Positions 34,542-46,124 of a stretch of DNA of 64,000 bases are shown one piece after another. The notes beneath the pieces are model-generated. The model saw only the letters and a list, made by a program, of their open reading frames with translations, was not told the DNA's origin and made no database searches. The DNA is from Pseudomonas batumici (GTDB lineage Bacteria; Pseudomonadota; Gammaproteobacteria; Pseudomonadales; Pseudomonadaceae), in contig NZ_JXDG01000011.1 in the NCBI RefSeq assembly GCF_000820515.1, positions 1-64,000 on the forward strand, read 5' to 3'. Positions within the stretch are counted from its first letter, which is position 1, and each line of letters starts with the position of its first letter. The translations under genes and the position numbers were made by a program.

Positions 34542-35015
34542 GTGCTGACTCATCTCGATTCCCAAGGTCGCGCCAATATGGTCGACGTCACCGACAAGGC
34601 CGTGACCTTCCGCGAGGCGGTGGCCGAGGCCCGCGTGCGCCTGTTGCCCGAGACCCTGCGGATGATCGTCAGCGGCGGCCATCCCAAGGGCGATGTGTTC
34701 GCCGTGGCGCGGATCGCCGGCATCCAGGCGGCGAAGAAAACCTCCGAGCTGATTCCCCTGTGCCATCCGCTGATGCTCACCAGCGTCAAGGTCGAGCTGA
34801 GCGCCGAAGGCGAGGACGCGGTGCGGATCGTCGCGCGCTGCAAGCTGTCCGGGCAGACGGGTGTGGAGATGGAAGCGCTGACGGCCGCCAGTGTCGCGGC
34901 GCTGACGATCTATGACATGTGCAAGGCGGTGGATCGCGGCATGACCATCGAAAACGTGCGCCTGCTGGAAAAGCTCGGCGGCAAGAGCGGACATTACCTG
35001 GCGGATGAAGCATGA
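34542..35015 (+). CDS. moaC: Cyclic pyranopterin monophosphate synthase MoaC
   Basis: Predicted 157 residues, GTG start preceded by CAGGAG. Family motifs: [27 protein letters not shown]-like [13 protein letters not shown], and [20 protein letters not shown] followed by [10 protein letters not shown]. MoaC converts the MoaA product into cyclic pyranopterin in molybdenum cofactor synthesis. moaA is not nearby. The stop overlaps moaD's ATG. Confidence 0.95.
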   Translation: MLTHLDSQGRANMVDVTDKAVTFREAVAEARVRLLPETLRMIVSGGHPKGDVFAVARIAGIQAAKKTSELIPLCHPLMLTSVKVELSAEGEDAVRIVARCKLSGQTGVEMEALTAASVAALTIYDMCKAVDRGMTIENVRLLEKLGGKSGHYLADEA

Positions 35016-35254
35016 AGATCGTTGTGAAGTTCTTTGCCCGCTACCGCGAAGCGCTCGGGGTGGATGAGCTGGCGGTGGAGGGGGATTTCGCCAGTGTCGA
35101 TGATGTCCGCCGGTTTCTGCTCTTGCGCGAGGGCACCCAGGTCCTCGGCGAACAGAACCTGATGTGCGCGCGCAACGAGGACCTTTGCGCGCTCGACGAG
35201 CCGCTGGCCGAGGGCGACGAAGTGGCGTTCTTCCCCACGGTGACCGGAGGCTGA
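35012..35254 (+). CDS. moaD: Molybdopterin synthase small subunit MoaD
   Basis: Predicted 80 residues, ubiquitin-like fold, ending in the required C-terminal Gly-Gly (FPTVTGG), which is thiocarboxylated and donates sulfur. It overlaps moaC by four bases and is followed by moaE after one base, so the subunits are made together. Confidence 0.95.
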   Translation: MKIVVKFFARYREALGVDELAVEGDFASVDDVRRFLLLREGTQVLGEQNLMCARNEDLCALDEPLAEGDEVAFFPTVTGG

Positions 35255-35255
35255 G

Positions 35256-35705
35256 ATGGCGATTCGCGTACAGGCGCAAGCGTTCGATCCGGGTGTCGAG
35301 GTCAATGCCTTGCACGCCGCCAACCTGGGGATCGGCGCGGTGGTGAGCTTTGTCGGCTACGTGCGCGATTTCAACGACGGGCGTGAAGTGGCGGGGATGT
35401 TCCTGGAGCATTATCCGGGAATGACCGAAAAGGCCCTGGGCAAGATCGTCGCGCAAGCCCATGAGCGCTGGCCGTTGCTCGGGCTGGAAGTGCTGCACCG
35501 GGTCGGCGCCCTGGAGCCGGGTGAGCCCATCGTGTTTGTCGGGGTGACCAGCGCCCATCGCCAGGCCGCGTTCGATGCCTGCAATTTCGTCATGGACTAC
35601 CTGAAGACCCGGGCGCCGTTCTGGAAAAAGGAAAACACCGCCGAAGGCCCGCGCTGGGTCGAGGGTCGTGCCAGCGATCAGGCGGCGGTCGAACGCTGGA
35701 AGTAG
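35256..35705 (+). CDS. moaE: Molybdopterin synthase catalytic subunit MoaE
   Basis: Predicted 149 residues. MoaE motifs: GAVVSFVGYVRDFNDG, LEHYPGMTEKALGKI, RVGALEPGEPIVFVGV, HRQAAFDACNFVMDYLKTRAPFWK with a break, the last containing the catalytic lysines. With MoaD it turns cyclic pyranopterin into molybdopterin. Last gene of moaCDE. Confidence 0.95.
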   Translation: MAIRVQAQAFDPGVEVNALHAANLGIGAVVSFVGYVRDFNDGREVAGMFLEHYPGMTEKALGKIVAQAHERWPLLGLEVLHRVGALEPGEPIVFVGVTSAHRQAAFDACNFVMDYLKTRAPFWKKENTAEGPRWVEGRASDQAAVERWK

Positions 35706-35741
35706 TGGCCTGCGCCCGTTCGATCAGCGTAAGTCTTTCGG

Positions 35742-35854
35742 GCCTCATCGTCGGAACGCCGCCCGCAGCAAGCCGGCTCCCACAGTTGTGCTGCGTCGGA
35801 CACAAAATTTGTCGGCGACCCCGATCCTGTAGGAGCCGGCTGCCGGCGATGAGG
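35742..35854. repeat. Two REP half-elements
   Basis: A REP copy ending GCAAGCCGGCTCCCACA at 35783, and an inverse copy starting TGTAGGAGCCGGC at 35828, about 44 bases apart. They face away from each other, unlike the other doublets. Confidence 0.7.
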
Positions 35855-35956
35855 CCCGTGCAGGCGCTGCAAGACCAGCGGGCCTTATCACCTACAAAAA
35901 CTCACCCATGCATGGCTTTCTGACAGAGGGCGCGCATTTGCTCGTTGACGAAATGT

Positions 35957-35985
35957 ACTTAAAAGTCCAGCATGGACTCATAAGT
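35957..35985. promoter_or_regulatory. Candidate DauR operator 1
   Basis: Perfect pattern ACTTA-N3-GTCCA-N3-TGGAC-N3-TAAGT, extending to TGTACTTA/TAAGTACA, centred about 87 bp before the binding-protein gene. A close copy lies upstream of dauB (39918-39946), on the other side of the same locus. Confidence 0.6.
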
Positions 35986-36057
35986 ACAAATCATTGAAAT
36001 CGCCTTCCTTCTACTGTCTTGCCACAACACCTCAAATAAAAGAGCGGGAGTTCCAGC

Positions 36058-36834
36058 ATGAAGAAGTTCACCCTGATCGGCGGTCTGGCATTGGGCCTGT
36101 TGGCCAGCAGCAGTTCGTTTGCCGCCGAACCGACCTTGCGCATCGGCATTGAGGCGGCTTACCCGCCATTTGCCTCGAAAACCTCCGAAGGCACCATCGT
36201 CGGCTTCGACTACGACATCGGCAACGCCCTGTGTGCGCAGATGAAGGTCAAGTGCGAGTGGATCGAGGGCGAGTTCGACGGTCTGATCCCAGCCTTGAAG
36301 GTCAAGAAAATCGACGCGGCGCTGTCGTCCATGACCATCACCGACGAGCGCAAGAAGTCGGTGGATTTCACCCACAAGTACTACTTCACTTCATCGCGCC
36401 TGGTGATGAAGAAGGGCGCGGTGGTGGATGACCATTACGCCAGTCTCAAGGGCAAGACCGTCGGCGTGCAGCGCTCCACCACCACCGACCGTTACGCCAC
36501 GGAAGTCTTCGAACCGCTGGGCATCAAGGTGATGCGCTACAGCAATAATGAAGAGATCTACATGGACCTGGCGTCCGGGCGGCTGGATGCGATTTTTGCC
36601 GACACCATCCCCCTGGACGATTTCCTGTCGATGCCGCGTGGTGCCGGCTACGCCTTTGTCGGGCCGGAGCTGAAGGATCCGAAGTACGTGGGCGAGGGCG
36701 CCGGGATCGCGGTGCGCAAGGGGAACGGCGAGCTGGTGAGCAAGCTCAACAAGGCCATCGACGGGCTTCGCGCCAGCGGCGAGTACCAGAAGATCGAGGG
36801 CAAGTACTTCAAGACAGATATCTACGGCGACTGA
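36058..36834 (+). CDS. ABC transporter substrate-binding protein, Lys/Arg/Orn type
   Basis: Predicted 258 residues with signal peptide ([20 protein letters not shown], cleavage near SFAAEP). SBP family 3 motifs: [49 protein letters not shown] with a break, [15 protein letters not shown]. Closest in style to histidine/LAO-binding proteins. No permease is adjacent; in P. aeruginosa the equivalent gene stands next to dauR. It probably captures cationic amino acids for the dau pathway. The shared palindrome supports common control. Confidence 0.85.
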   Translation: MKKFTLIGGLALGLLASSSSFAAEPTLRIGIEAAYPPFASKTSEGTIVGFDYDIGNALCAQMKVKCEWIEGEFDGLIPALKVKKIDAALSSMTITDERKKSVDFTHKYYFTSSRLVMKKGAVVDDHYASLKGKTVGVQRSTTTDRYATEVFEPLGIKVMRYSNNEEIYMDLASGRLDAIFADTIPLDDFLSMPRGAGYAFVGPELKDPKYVGEGAGIAVRKGNGELVSKLNKAIDGLRASGEYQKIEGKYFKTDIYGD

Positions 36835-36845
36835 TCGCTGGAGCA

Positions 36846-36884
36846 TTGACCGTAGATTGCCCCTTCACTCGCAACTACGGTCAA
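36846..36884. terminator. Inverted repeat after the binding-protein gene
   Basis: TTGACCGTAG and CTACGGTCAA form a perfect 10-bp stem with a 19-base loop, 11 bp after the stop codon. There is no T run, so termination is likely but not certain. Confidence 0.5.
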
Positions 36885-36893
36885 CGCGATCAT

Positions 36894-36983
36894 TGTAGGA
36901 GCCGGCTTGCTGGCGATAGCGGTATATCAGGCGACGACAATGTCGACCATGACATCGCCATCGCCAGCAAGCCGGCTCCCACA
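36894..36983. repeat. REP doublet
   Basis: TGTAGGAGCCGGCTTGCTGGCGAT and its inverse (ending GGCTCCCACA), between two convergent genes. Confidence 0.85.
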
Positions 36984-37016
36984 GGTTCGGTGTTTGCCTC
37001 GGCGATGGGGTTGCCC

Positions 37017-37646
37017 TCAAACCTCCGCCTTCAACTCCTTCAGGTGCTTGTACACCGTCGCCCGCCCCATGTTCAGCACGTTGGCCACGTAGTTGGCCGC
37101 GCTCTTGCCCTTGAACGCGCCCTCGGCATGCAACGCCAGCACCAGTTCGCGCTTGTGGTCGCGGGTCAGCAGGTTCAGCCCCAGTTGCCGCTGGCGTAGC
37201 CAGTTGTGCAGGAAGGTATTGATCCGCTCCTGCCAGTCATCGCGAAACAGCGCATCGGGCTGCGGGATCAGTTTGTTCGGCGAGAGGAACAGGTCCAGTG
37301 CCGCCTTGGCGCTTTCGAACAGGGAAATATTCAGGTTGATGCAAAGCACCGCCAGCGGTGTGCCCTGAGCGTCGTGCAGTACCGTGCTGATGCTGCGAAT
37401 CTTCTGGCCGTCCCAGTTGAGTTTCTCGTAAGGACCGATGTTGCGCTCGTTGATCCCTTCTTCGAGCATGTCCTCCAGTGCCGCATCATCGCCGATCTCG
37501 CGCTTGGAGATATTGTTGGCGATGTAGTCGATCTGTTGCGTGCGCAGGTCGTGCAGTACCACTTCCGCATGGGGAAAGAACAGCGTGGCGATGGCATCGG
37601 CAATCGCCCGGAAGTTGTCCAGGGCGGGGGCCTGTTTGGGGGTCAT
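37017..37646 (-). CDS. dauR: Transcriptional regulator DauR (PAS_6 / YheO-type HTH)
   Basis: Predicted 209 residues. An N-terminal PAS-like sensor (residues ~10-115: FFPHAEVVLHDLRTQQIDYI, GPYEKLNWDGQKIRSIST) is followed by a C-terminal helix-turn-helix (KSAANYVANVLNMGRATVYK). This is the DauR/YheO family; DauR represses dauBAR in P. aeruginosa and is relieved by D-arginine or D-lysine. It is the last gene of the dauB-dauA-dauR order, 166 bp after dauA. Palindromes at 35957 and 39918 are candidate targets. Confidence 0.85.
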   Translation of the reverse strand: MTPKQAPALDNFRAIADAIATLFFPHAEVVLHDLRTQQIDYIANNISKREIGDDAALEDMLEEGINERNIGPYEKLNWDGQKIRSISTVLHDAQGTPLAVLCINLNISLFESAKAALDLFLSPNKLIPQPDALFRDDWQERINTFLHNWLRQRQLGLNLLTRDHKRELVLALHAEGAFKGKSAANYVANVLNMGRATVYKHLKELKAEV

Positions 37647-37812
37647 GGTGATTCTCCAGGCAACTTCGGCACCCTGGGGAGGGGCGCCAAAGGAAAACAG
37701 CTGGTGCGTCGATCAGGTCGCCTGGCAAGAGGCTGGCCTGATCACCGCGTGGCGGATGGGTAACACTCCAGGTACGAGCGTACAAGAAGTGTGCCGCAAT
37801 CGACGTTTGCCG

Positions 37813-38940
<1,128 letters not shown>

Positions 38941-39891
38941 TTAGTTGATCCCGTGGTGCAGGTGATAGACCGCATTGGCCAGGGCGATGTCTTCCAGGCC
39001 CAGGCCGATGGAACGGAAGAAGACATGGCGCTCGTACGTCGGCCGTGGCGTCTGCTCGCTCAGCAGTTCGGCCAGGTCGCCGCGGATCTGCCCGATGTCC
39101 CAACCGTGCTGCCCGGCGGCGATCAACATCTCCCCGGCCGATCCCGGCGTGGTCTGGCGATAGTCGCAGTAGACCTGCATGTCGCTCAAGGCCTGCGGCG
39201 GCACTTCATGGGCGCGCACTGCGTTGGTGCTGATGGACGTGATCAGCGCCGGCTTGCGCAACCGGCTCGGGTCGATGACCGGGGTCGCCGAGGAGGTGCA
39301 GAGCAGGATGACGTCGGCGTCCTCCAGGGCCTGGTCGAGCTGCTCGGCGATGCGCAGGCGCGGCTCGATGTCGTTCAGGCGGGCGCGCTTGTCGGCATTC
39401 ATGTTGGGCGAATAGAGACTGATGCCCTGCCAATCGCGCAGGTCCTTGGCGTAGTGCAGGTGCGCCTGGGCGACCGGGCCGCTGCCGATGATGGCCAGGC
39501 GCCTGGCGTCCAGTGGGGCCAGGGCGTCCACGGCCACGGCGGTGGTGGCCGCGGTGCGCGCGGTGGTCAGTTCGCCGGCATCGCACAGCAGTAACGGCTG
39601 GCCGGTGCGCATGGACATCAGCAGGGTCCAGGCGGTCACCAGCGAGCCTTGCTCACGGACGATGTAGGGCGAGGTCTTGACGCCATAGACCTGGTCATCG
39701 GCCAGCACGCCCAGGTAGTTGATGAAGTCGCCGGCGCCCTGCGGGAACTCCACCAGTTGCTGGGCCGGTTGCACCGCCTGCCCGGTCGCCAGGTCACGGA
39801 ACAGCTTGCGCAGGATCTGCGGCACGTCGATCTGCTGCAGGAGTCGATGCGCCTGGTGGCTGTCGATCACGTAGGGGGTGAGGCCGGACAT
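38941..39891 (-). CDS. dauB: NAD(P)H-dependent anabolic L-arginine dehydrogenase DauB
   Basis: Predicted 316 residues, ornithine cyclodeaminase/mu-crystallin family. Motifs: SLVTAWTLLMSMRTGQPLLL, TAATTAVAVDALAPLDARRL and the Rossmann motif AIIGSGPVAQAHL, then ILLCTSSATPVID. In the dau pathway it aminates 2-ketoarginine to L-arginine after DauA. First gene of the operon; the candidate operator stands 27-55 bp before its start codon. Confidence 0.9.
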   Translation of the reverse strand: MSGLTPYVIDSHQAHRLLQQIDVPQILRKLFRDLATGQAVQPAQQLVEFPQGAGDFINYLGVLADDQVYGVKTSPYIVREQGSLVTAWTLLMSMRTGQPLLLCDAGELTTARTAATTAVAVDALAPLDARRLAIIGSGPVAQAHLHYAKDLRDWQGISLYSPNMNADKRARLNDIEPRLRIAEQLDQALEDADVILLCTSSATPVIDPSRLRKPALITSISTNAVRAHEVPPQALSDMQVYCDYRQTTPGSAGEMLIAAGQHGWDIGQIRGDLAELLSEQTPRPTYERHVFFRSIGLGLEDIALANAVYHLHHGIN

Positions 39892-39917
39892 GAGGTGCTC
39901 CCGAAGGTTGTTGTTAA

Positions 39918-39946
39918 ACTTATTTGTCCATTATGGACTTTTAGTT
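39918..39946. promoter_or_regulatory. Candidate DauR operator 2
   Basis: ACTTA-N3-GTCCA-N3-TGGAC-N3-TAGTT, also flanked by TAAACT/AGTTTA. It matches the perfect site at 35957 in four of five blocks and overlaps the likely dauBAR promoter. Confidence 0.6.
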
Positions 39947-39967
39947 TATTTCAGCAATCACCGGGCG

Positions 39968-40003
39968 AAAAAAAACGCCGCCTGGTATCGGGCGACGTTT
40001 TTG
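39968..40003 (-). terminator. Rho-independent terminator of rhlB
   Basis: Read on the minus strand: a GTCGCCC...GGCGGCG stem followed by TTTTTTTT, about 35 bp after the rhlB stop. The A and T runs on both sides make it potentially bidirectional. Confidence 0.75.
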
Positions 40004-40038
40004 GCTGCAGCTTTGATTTCAGGTTGAGCGGTCAGGCC

Positions 40039-41514
40039 TCAGGGACGCTGGCGCACCACCGGCCGCAACAACTCGGTGGGCGGCATTTCGCAGCTGATCT
40101 TGTGCCCCAGCATGGCTTCGATCGCCGGCAACTGGTAGGAGTCGTCTTCGCCGGCGAAGCTGATGGACACGCCGTCGGCACCCGCCCGTCCGGTCCGGCC
40201 GATGCGGTGGACGTAGTCGTCCGGCACTTCCGGCAGGGTGAAGTTGATCACGTGGCTGATGCCGTCGATATGGATCCCGCGACCGGCCACGTCGGTGGCC
40301 ACCAGCACGCGGATCTTGCCTTCGCGGAAGCCTTCCAGGGTCTTGATGCGCTTGTGCTGCGGCACGTCGCCGGACAATTGCGCGGCGTTGACGCCGTCGC
40401 GCACCAGGCGCTCCTCGATCCGCCGCACTTCGTCCTTGCGGTTGGCGAACACGATGACCCGCTCCCAGCCATTGTCGGTGACCAGGTTGTAGAGCAGCTT
40501 GTACTTGTCGGCACCGGCCACGGCGTAGACGTGCTGTTCGACGTTGGCGTTGGCCACGTTCTGGGCTTCGATCTCGACGATGGCCGGGTCCGTGGTCCAT
40601 TGCTTGGCCAGGTTCATCACGTCGTCGGTGAAGGTGGCCGAGAACAGCAGGGTCTGGCGCTCGGTCTTGGGCGGCGTCTGGCGGATGATCTGCCGGACCT
40701 GCGGGATGAAACCCATGTCGAGCATGCGGTCGGCTTCGTCCAGCACCATCACTTCGACCATGTCCAGGTGCACTTCACCGCGCTGGTTGAAGTCCAGCAG
40801 GCGGCCGGGGGTGGCCACCAGGATGTCGCAGTGACGGGCTTCGAGCAGCTTGAGCTGCTTGTCGAAGTCCATGCCGCCGACGAACTGCATGACGTTGAGG
40901 CCGGTGTACTTGGTCAGGTCGGCGGCGTCCTTGGCGATCTGCACCACCAGCTCGCGGGTCGGCGCGATGATCAGAGCCCGCGGCTCGCCCATGTAGCGCT
41001 CTTTCGGCGGCGGGGTCTGCAACAGCTGGGTGATGATCGAAATCAGGAAGGCGGCGGTCTTGCCGGTACCGGTCTGGGCGCGACCGATGGCGTCCTTGCC
41101 GGCCAGGGTAAAGCCCAGGACCTGCGCCTGGATCGGCGTGCAGTAGGGGAAACCGAGGTCGTGGATGGCATGCATCAGTTCCGGCGCGAGCTTGAAGTCA
41201 TGGAAGCGGGTCTTGCCTTCCTGCGGCTCGACGACGAAGTCCTCGATCTTCCACGGCTTGACGGGTGGCTTCGGCGCTCGTTCACGGCGCGGTTGGGCGG
41301 CTTTCGGCTGTTCGGCGCGTGGCGCTTCAGCCGTTGCTGCCGGCTGCGCGGGTTGGGCGGCCGGGGCTTTCGGTTTGACGGCAGGCTCGGCGCGCTCCGC
41401 GGGGTGGCCGTGACTGCGGCTGTCGGCGCTTGGGACGGGGGCGCTGGAGCCTGGCGCGAGCTGCTCAGCCTCGCTTTTACCGAATATTTTTTTGAGTGCT
41501 TTGAGCACGGTCAT
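40039..41514 (-). CDS. rhlB: DEAD-box ATP-dependent RNA helicase RhlB
   Basis: Predicted 491 residues from ATG 41514 ([18 protein letters not shown]), the family start. A disordered Ala/Pro/Lys-rich N-terminal extension (~15-95) precedes the helicase core. Core motifs: [12 protein letters not shown] (Walker A), [29 protein letters not shown] and [10 protein letters not shown]. RhlB unwinds RNA in the degradosome. In P. aeruginosa it also stands next to dauB. Confidence 0.95.
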   Translation of the reverse strand: MTVLKALKKIFGKSEAEQLAPGSSAPVPSADSRSHGHPAERAEPAVKPKAPAAQPAQPAATAEAPRAEQPKAAQPRRERAPKPPVKPWKIEDFVVEPQEGKTRFHDFKLAPELMHAIHDLGFPYCTPIQAQVLGFTLAGKDAIGRAQTGTGKTAAFLISIITQLLQTPPPKERYMGEPRALIIAPTRELVVQIAKDAADLTKYTGLNVMQFVGGMDFDKQLKLLEARHCDILVATPGRLLDFNQRGEVHLDMVEVMVLDEADRMLDMGFIPQVRQIIRQTPPKTERQTLLFSATFTDDVMNLAKQWTTDPAIVEIEAQNVANANVEQHVYAVAGADKYKLLYNLVTDNGWERVIVFANRKDEVRRIEERLVRDGVNAAQLSGDVPQHKRIKTLEGFREGKIRVLVATDVAGRGIHIDGISHVINFTLPEVPDDYVHRIGRTGRAGADGVSISFAGEDDSYQLPAIEAMLGHKISCEMPPTELLRPVVRQRP

Positions 41515-41590
41515 CTCATTAATTTGGTTAAGGAATGTACGCCGGCCAGTGTAATGCAAGAATCGGGCGCGGCGTAGTGCGTTACCGCGA

Positions 41591-42289
<699 letters not shown>

Positions 42290-42411
42290 TTACGGTGCGT
42301 AACGAGTGGATTCGTTAATAAAGTGTCGCAATATTGACTGTTTTTCTATTGACCTGTGGCTGAATCGCTTTAGCCGTGACTGTGGTACGGGCTTTGCTAT
42401 GGGAGAACCGA

Positions 42412-42425
42412 GTGAATGCATTCAC
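42412..42425. promoter_or_regulatory. Perfect 14-bp palindrome GTGAATGCATTCAC
   Basis: Lies in the 479-bp divergent region (42248-42726) between the esterase and aapJ genes, about 300 bp before aapJ. It is a candidate operator. The rest of the region shows no gene. Confidence 0.45.
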
Positions 42426-42726
42426 CCCTGGCGGTAACACTATCAGTCTACCGCTGGCCGTGGGATAGCAAATGAATCCGTCTAGGCGGGTTCAGCTTCA
42501 CGTTCGCCGAGGGCCGGCTGGGCTTTAGCGAACCTGGAAAGGGCTGAGGCCCGTTCGGCCAATTTGGTGGGCGGTGAGTTTTTCAGACGGGAGATTTTCT
42601 CCTACTAAACTCATAGCTCAAGTCTTTAGCCGCTTGACCCAAAAAAAGCCAGCACGGGTTAACAGCGCCTCATAAGGGTGCGGCTAGACTCTAGCTCCGA
42701 CACAACAAGAGCAACTGGAGGTTTGA

Positions 42727-43758
42727 ATGAAGATGTTGAAATCCACCCTGGCAGTCGTGACTGCAGCGGTCGTACTGGGCGTCAGCGGTTTCGCGCAAGC
42801 AGGCGCTACCCTGGATGCCGTACAGAAGAAGGGTTTTGTTCAGTGTGGCGTGAGTGACGGCTTGCCGGGCTTCTCGGTGCCTGATGCTTCCGGCAAGATC
42901 GTCGGTATCGACGCTGACGTCTGCCGTGCCGTGGCCGCTGCCGTATTCGGCGACGCGACCAAGGTCAAGTTCAGCCAGTTGAACGCCAAGGAGCGCTTCA
43001 CCGCGCTGCAATCGGGCGAAATCGACATCCTTTCGCGTAACACCACCATGACCAGCTCCCGTGACGCCGGCATGGGCCTGTTCTTCCCGGGCTTCATCAC
43101 CTACTACGATGGCGTCGGCTTCCTGGCCAACACCAAGCTGGGCGTGAAGAGTGCCAAGGAACTGGATGGCGCGACCATCTGCATCCAGGCCGGTACCACC
43201 ACCGAGCTGAACGTCTCCGACTACTTCCGCGCCAACGGCCTGAAGTACACCCCGATCACCTTCGACACCTCCGACGAAAGCGCCAAGTCGCTGGAATCCG
43301 GTCGTTGCGACGTGTTGACCTCGGACAAGTCCCAGCTGTTCGCCCAGCGCAGCAAGCTGGCTTCGCCGAAAGACTACGTGGTACTGCCGGAAACCATCTC
43401 CAAGGAGCCCCTGGGCCCAGTGGTGCGTAACGGCGACGACGAGTGGAACAAGATCGTCCGTTGGGTCGGCTACGCGCTGCTCAACACCGAAGAAGCTGGC
43501 ATCACTTCGAAAAACGTCCAGGAAGAAGCCAAGTCCACCAAGAACCCGGACGTTGCTCGTCTGCTGGGTAGCGACGGCGAATACGGCAAGGACCTGAAAC
43601 TGCCGAAGGATTGGGTCGTCAAGATCGTTGCCCAGGTCGGTAACTATGGCGAGATCTTCGAGAGAAACCTCGGCAAGAGCACTCCGCTGGAAATCGACCG
43701 CGGTATGAACGCTCTGTGGAACAAAGGCGGCATTCAATACGCACCTCCTGTGCGCTGA
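42727..43758 (+). CDS. aapJ: General amino-acid ABC transporter, substrate-binding protein AapJ
   Basis: Predicted 343 residues with a signal peptide (MKMLKSTLAVVTAAVVLGVS, cleavage near FAQAGA). AapJ/BztA motifs: VQCGVSDGLPGFSVPD, GIDADVCRAVAAAVFGD, RNTTMTSSRDAGMGL, LGPVVRNGDDEW. Ribosome site GGAGG precedes the ATG. It delivers a broad range of L-amino acids to AapQMP. It is separated from aapQ by a strong hairpin. Confidence 0.95.
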   Translation: MKMLKSTLAVVTAAVVLGVSGFAQAGATLDAVQKKGFVQCGVSDGLPGFSVPDASGKIVGIDADVCRAVAAAVFGDATKVKFSQLNAKERFTALQSGEIDILSRNTTMTSSRDAGMGLFFPGFITYYDGVGFLANTKLGVKSAKELDGATICIQAGTTTELNVSDYFRANGLKYTPITFDTSDESAKSLESGRCDVLTSDKSQLFAQRSKLASPKDYVVLPETISKEPLGPVVRNGDDEWNKIVRWVGYALLNTEEAGITSKNVQEEAKSTKNPDVARLLGSDGEYGKDLKLPKDWVVKIVAQVGNYGEIFERNLGKSTPLEIDRGMNALWNKGGIQYAPPVR

Positions 43759-43765
43759 TTGACCT

Positions 43766-43794
43766 ATCGCCCGGCAGGCCAACTGCCGGGCGAT
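43766..43794 (+). other. Intercistronic hairpin aapJ-aapQ
   Basis: ATCGCCCGGCA and TGCCGGGCGAT form a perfect 11-bp stem with a 7-base loop, right after the aapJ stop. There is no T run. Such hairpins usually stabilise the upstream binding-protein mRNA and reduce expression of the permease genes. Confidence 0.75.
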
Positions 43795-43824
43795 GTTCCT
43801 GTTCCGTTTTTCCTGGGGCACTCC

Positions 43825-45006
43825 ATGCAAAATCAAATCGGCGCACCCAAGCAGAGACTCAGTCTCAGCGACCCCAAAGTGCGTGCGTGGCTATTTCAGA
43901 TCATCACGATTGTCGCGGTGGTCTCGTTGGGCTGGTACCTGTTTCACAACACCCAGACCAACCTGCAACACCGGGGCATTACCTCGGGTTTCGGCTTTCT
44001 TGAGCGCAGTGCCGGTTTCGGTATCGCCCAGCACCTGATCGACTACACCGAATCGGACAGCTATTCGCGCGTATTCGTCATCGGTCTGCTCAATACCCTG
44101 CTGGTCACCTTCATCGGCGTCATCCTGGCGACCCTGCTCGGTTTCATCATCGGCGTGTCGCGACTGTCGTCGAACTGGGTGCTCAACAAGCTGGCCACCG
44201 TCTACATCGAGGTGTTCCGTAACATCCCGCCGTTGTTGCAGATCCTGTTCTGGTACTTCGCGGTGTTCCTGACCATGCCGGGACCGCGCAACAGCCATAA
44301 CTTCGGTGATACCTTCTTCGTCAGCAGCCGTGGCCTGAACATGCCGGCAGCCATTGCCTCGGCGGGCTTCTGGCCGTTCGTGATCAGCGTCGTGCTGGCC
44401 ATCGTGGCGATCGTGCTGATGTCCCGCTGGGCCACCAAGCGCTTCGAAGAAACCGGCGTACCGTTCCACAAGTTCTGGGTCGGCCTGGCGCTGTTCCTGG
44501 TGATCCCGGCGTTGTGCACCCTGGTCTTCGGCGCGCCTGTGCACTGGGAAGTTCCCACGCTGCAAGGGTTCAACTTCGTCGGCGGTTGGGTATTGATCCC
44601 TGAATTGCTGGCATTGACCCTGGCCCTGACGATCTACACCGCGGCGTTCATCGCCGAGATCGTGCGCTCGGGCATCAAGTCGGTCAGCCACGGCCAGACC
44701 GAAGCGGCGCGCTCCCTGGGCCTGCGCAACGGTCCGACCCTGCGCAAGGTGATCATCCCGCAAGCCCTGCGCGTGATCATTCCGCCGCTGACCAGCCAAT
44801 ACCTGAACCTGGCGAAGAACTCGTCCCTGGCCGCCGGTATCGGCTACCCGGAAATGGTCTCGTTGTTTGCCGGTACGGTGCTGAACCAGACCGGGCAGGC
44901 CATCGAAGTCATTGCCATCACCATGAGCGTGTACCTGGCGATCAGTATCAGCATTTCCCTGCTGATGAACTGGTACAACAAGCGCATTGCGCTGATCGAG
45001 CGGTGA
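43825..45006 (+). CDS. aapQ: General amino-acid ABC transporter permease AapQ
   Basis: Predicted 393 residues from ATG 43825 (MQNQIGAPKQRLSLSDPKVR). Polar amino-acid permease with several membrane segments and the EAA-type loop (GQTEAARSLGLRNGPTLRKV, IIPQALRVIIPPLTSQYLNL). RVFVIGLLNTLLVTFIGVI marks the first conserved membrane segment of the transport domain. It pairs with AapM, whose gene starts 10 bp later. Confidence 0.95.
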   Translation: MQNQIGAPKQRLSLSDPKVRAWLFQIITIVAVVSLGWYLFHNTQTNLQHRGITSGFGFLERSAGFGIAQHLIDYTESDSYSRVFVIGLLNTLLVTFIGVILATLLGFIIGVSRLSSNWVLNKLATVYIEVFRNIPPLLQILFWYFAVFLTMPGPRNSHNFGDTFFVSSRGLNMPAAIASAGFWPFVISVVLAIVAIVLMSRWATKRFEETGVPFHKFWVGLALFLVIPALCTLVFGAPVHWEVPTLQGFNFVGGWVLIPELLALTLALTIYTAAFIAEIVRSGIKSVSHGQTEAARSLGLRNGPTLRKVIIPQALRVIIPPLTSQYLNLAKNSSLAAGIGYPEMVSLFAGTVLNQTGQAIEVIAITMSVYLAISISISLLMNWYNKRIALIER

Positions 45007-45016
45007 GGAAACGCCC

Positions 45017-46114
45017 ATGAGTTCGCATATTTTCAAACCCGACATGCCACCACCGAGCAACAGCATCGGCGCGGTGGCGTGGGTGCGGGCCAACATGTTC
45101 TCCAGCTGGCTCAACACGCTGCTGACCCTGTTCGCCTTCTACCTGATCTACCTGGTCATCCCGCCGCTGCTGCACTGGGCCTTCCTGGACGCCAACTGGG
45201 TCGGCACCACCCGCGCCGACTGCACCAAGAGCGGCGCCTGCTGGGTGTTCATCCAGCAGCGTTTCGGCCAGTTCATGTATGGCTACTACCCGCCCGAGCT
45301 GCGCTGGCGCGTGGACCTGACCGTGTGGCTGGCGGTACTCGGCGTGGCACCGTTGTTCATCCCGCGTGTCCCGCGCAAGGCGATCTACGCCCTGGGCTTC
45401 CTGGTGCTGTACCCGATCATCGCCTTCACCCTGTTGCGCGGCGGTTACCTGGGCCTGGCCAGCGTCGCCACCACCGAATGGGGCGGTCTGATGCTGACCC
45501 TGGTCATCGCCACCGTCGGTATCGCCGGGGCCTTGCCTTTGGGGATCATGCTGGCATTGGGGCGGCGTTCGAACATGCCGGCGGTGAAAGTGGTCTGCGT
45601 GACCTTCATCGAGTTCTGGCGCGGCGTGCCGTTGATCACCGTGCTGTTCATGTCCTCGGTGATGCTGCCGTTGTTCCTGCCTGAAGGCATGAACTTCGAC
45701 AAGTTGCTGCGGGCGCTGATCGGGGTGATCCTGTTCCAGTCGGCCTATGTCGCCGAAGTGGTTCGCGGTGGCCTGCAGGCCATTCCCAAGGGCCAGTACG
45801 AAGCCTCTGCCGCCATGGGCCTGGGTTACTGGCGCTCGATGGGCCTGGTGATTCTGCCGCAAGCCTTGAAACTGGTAATCCCGGGGATCGTGAACACCCT
45901 GATTGCGCTGTTCAAGGACACGAGCCTGGTGATCATCATCGGCCTGTTCGACCTGCTCAACAGCGTCAAGCAAGCCGGCGCCGACCCGAAATGGCTGGGT
46001 ATGGCCACCGAAGGCTACGTGTTCGCCGCCCTGGTGTTCTGGATTTTCTGTTTTGGTATGTCCCGCTATTCCATGCATTTGGAACGCAAGCTGGACACAG
46101 GCCACAAGCGTTAG
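45017..46114 (+). CDS. aapM: General amino-acid ABC transporter permease AapM
   Basis: Predicted 365 residues. Membrane segments include [20 protein letters not shown] and [20 protein letters not shown]. The EAA loop appears as [20 protein letters not shown] followed by [17 protein letters not shown]. Heterodimer partner of AapQ. Its stop is 10 bp before aapP. Confidence 0.95.
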   Translation: MSSHIFKPDMPPPSNSIGAVAWVRANMFSSWLNTLLTLFAFYLIYLVIPPLLHWAFLDANWVGTTRADCTKSGACWVFIQQRFGQFMYGYYPPELRWRVDLTVWLAVLGVAPLFIPRVPRKAIYALGFLVLYPIIAFTLLRGGYLGLASVATTEWGGLMLTLVIATVGIAGALPLGIMLALGRRSNMPAVKVVCVTFIEFWRGVPLITVLFMSSVMLPLFLPEGMNFDKLLRALIGVILFQSAYVAEVVRGGLQAIPKGQYEASAAMGLGYWRSMGLVILPQALKLVIPGIVNTLIALFKDTSLVIIIGLFDLLNSVKQAGADPKWLGMATEGYVFAALVFWIFCFGMSRYSMHLERKLDTGHKR

Positions 46115-46124
46115 GAGTTTTTTC

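Noticed and set aside
39649..41577. Long + strand open frame across dauB-rhlB
   Set aside because: Antisense to two well-identified genes, repetitive Val/Gly/His composition.
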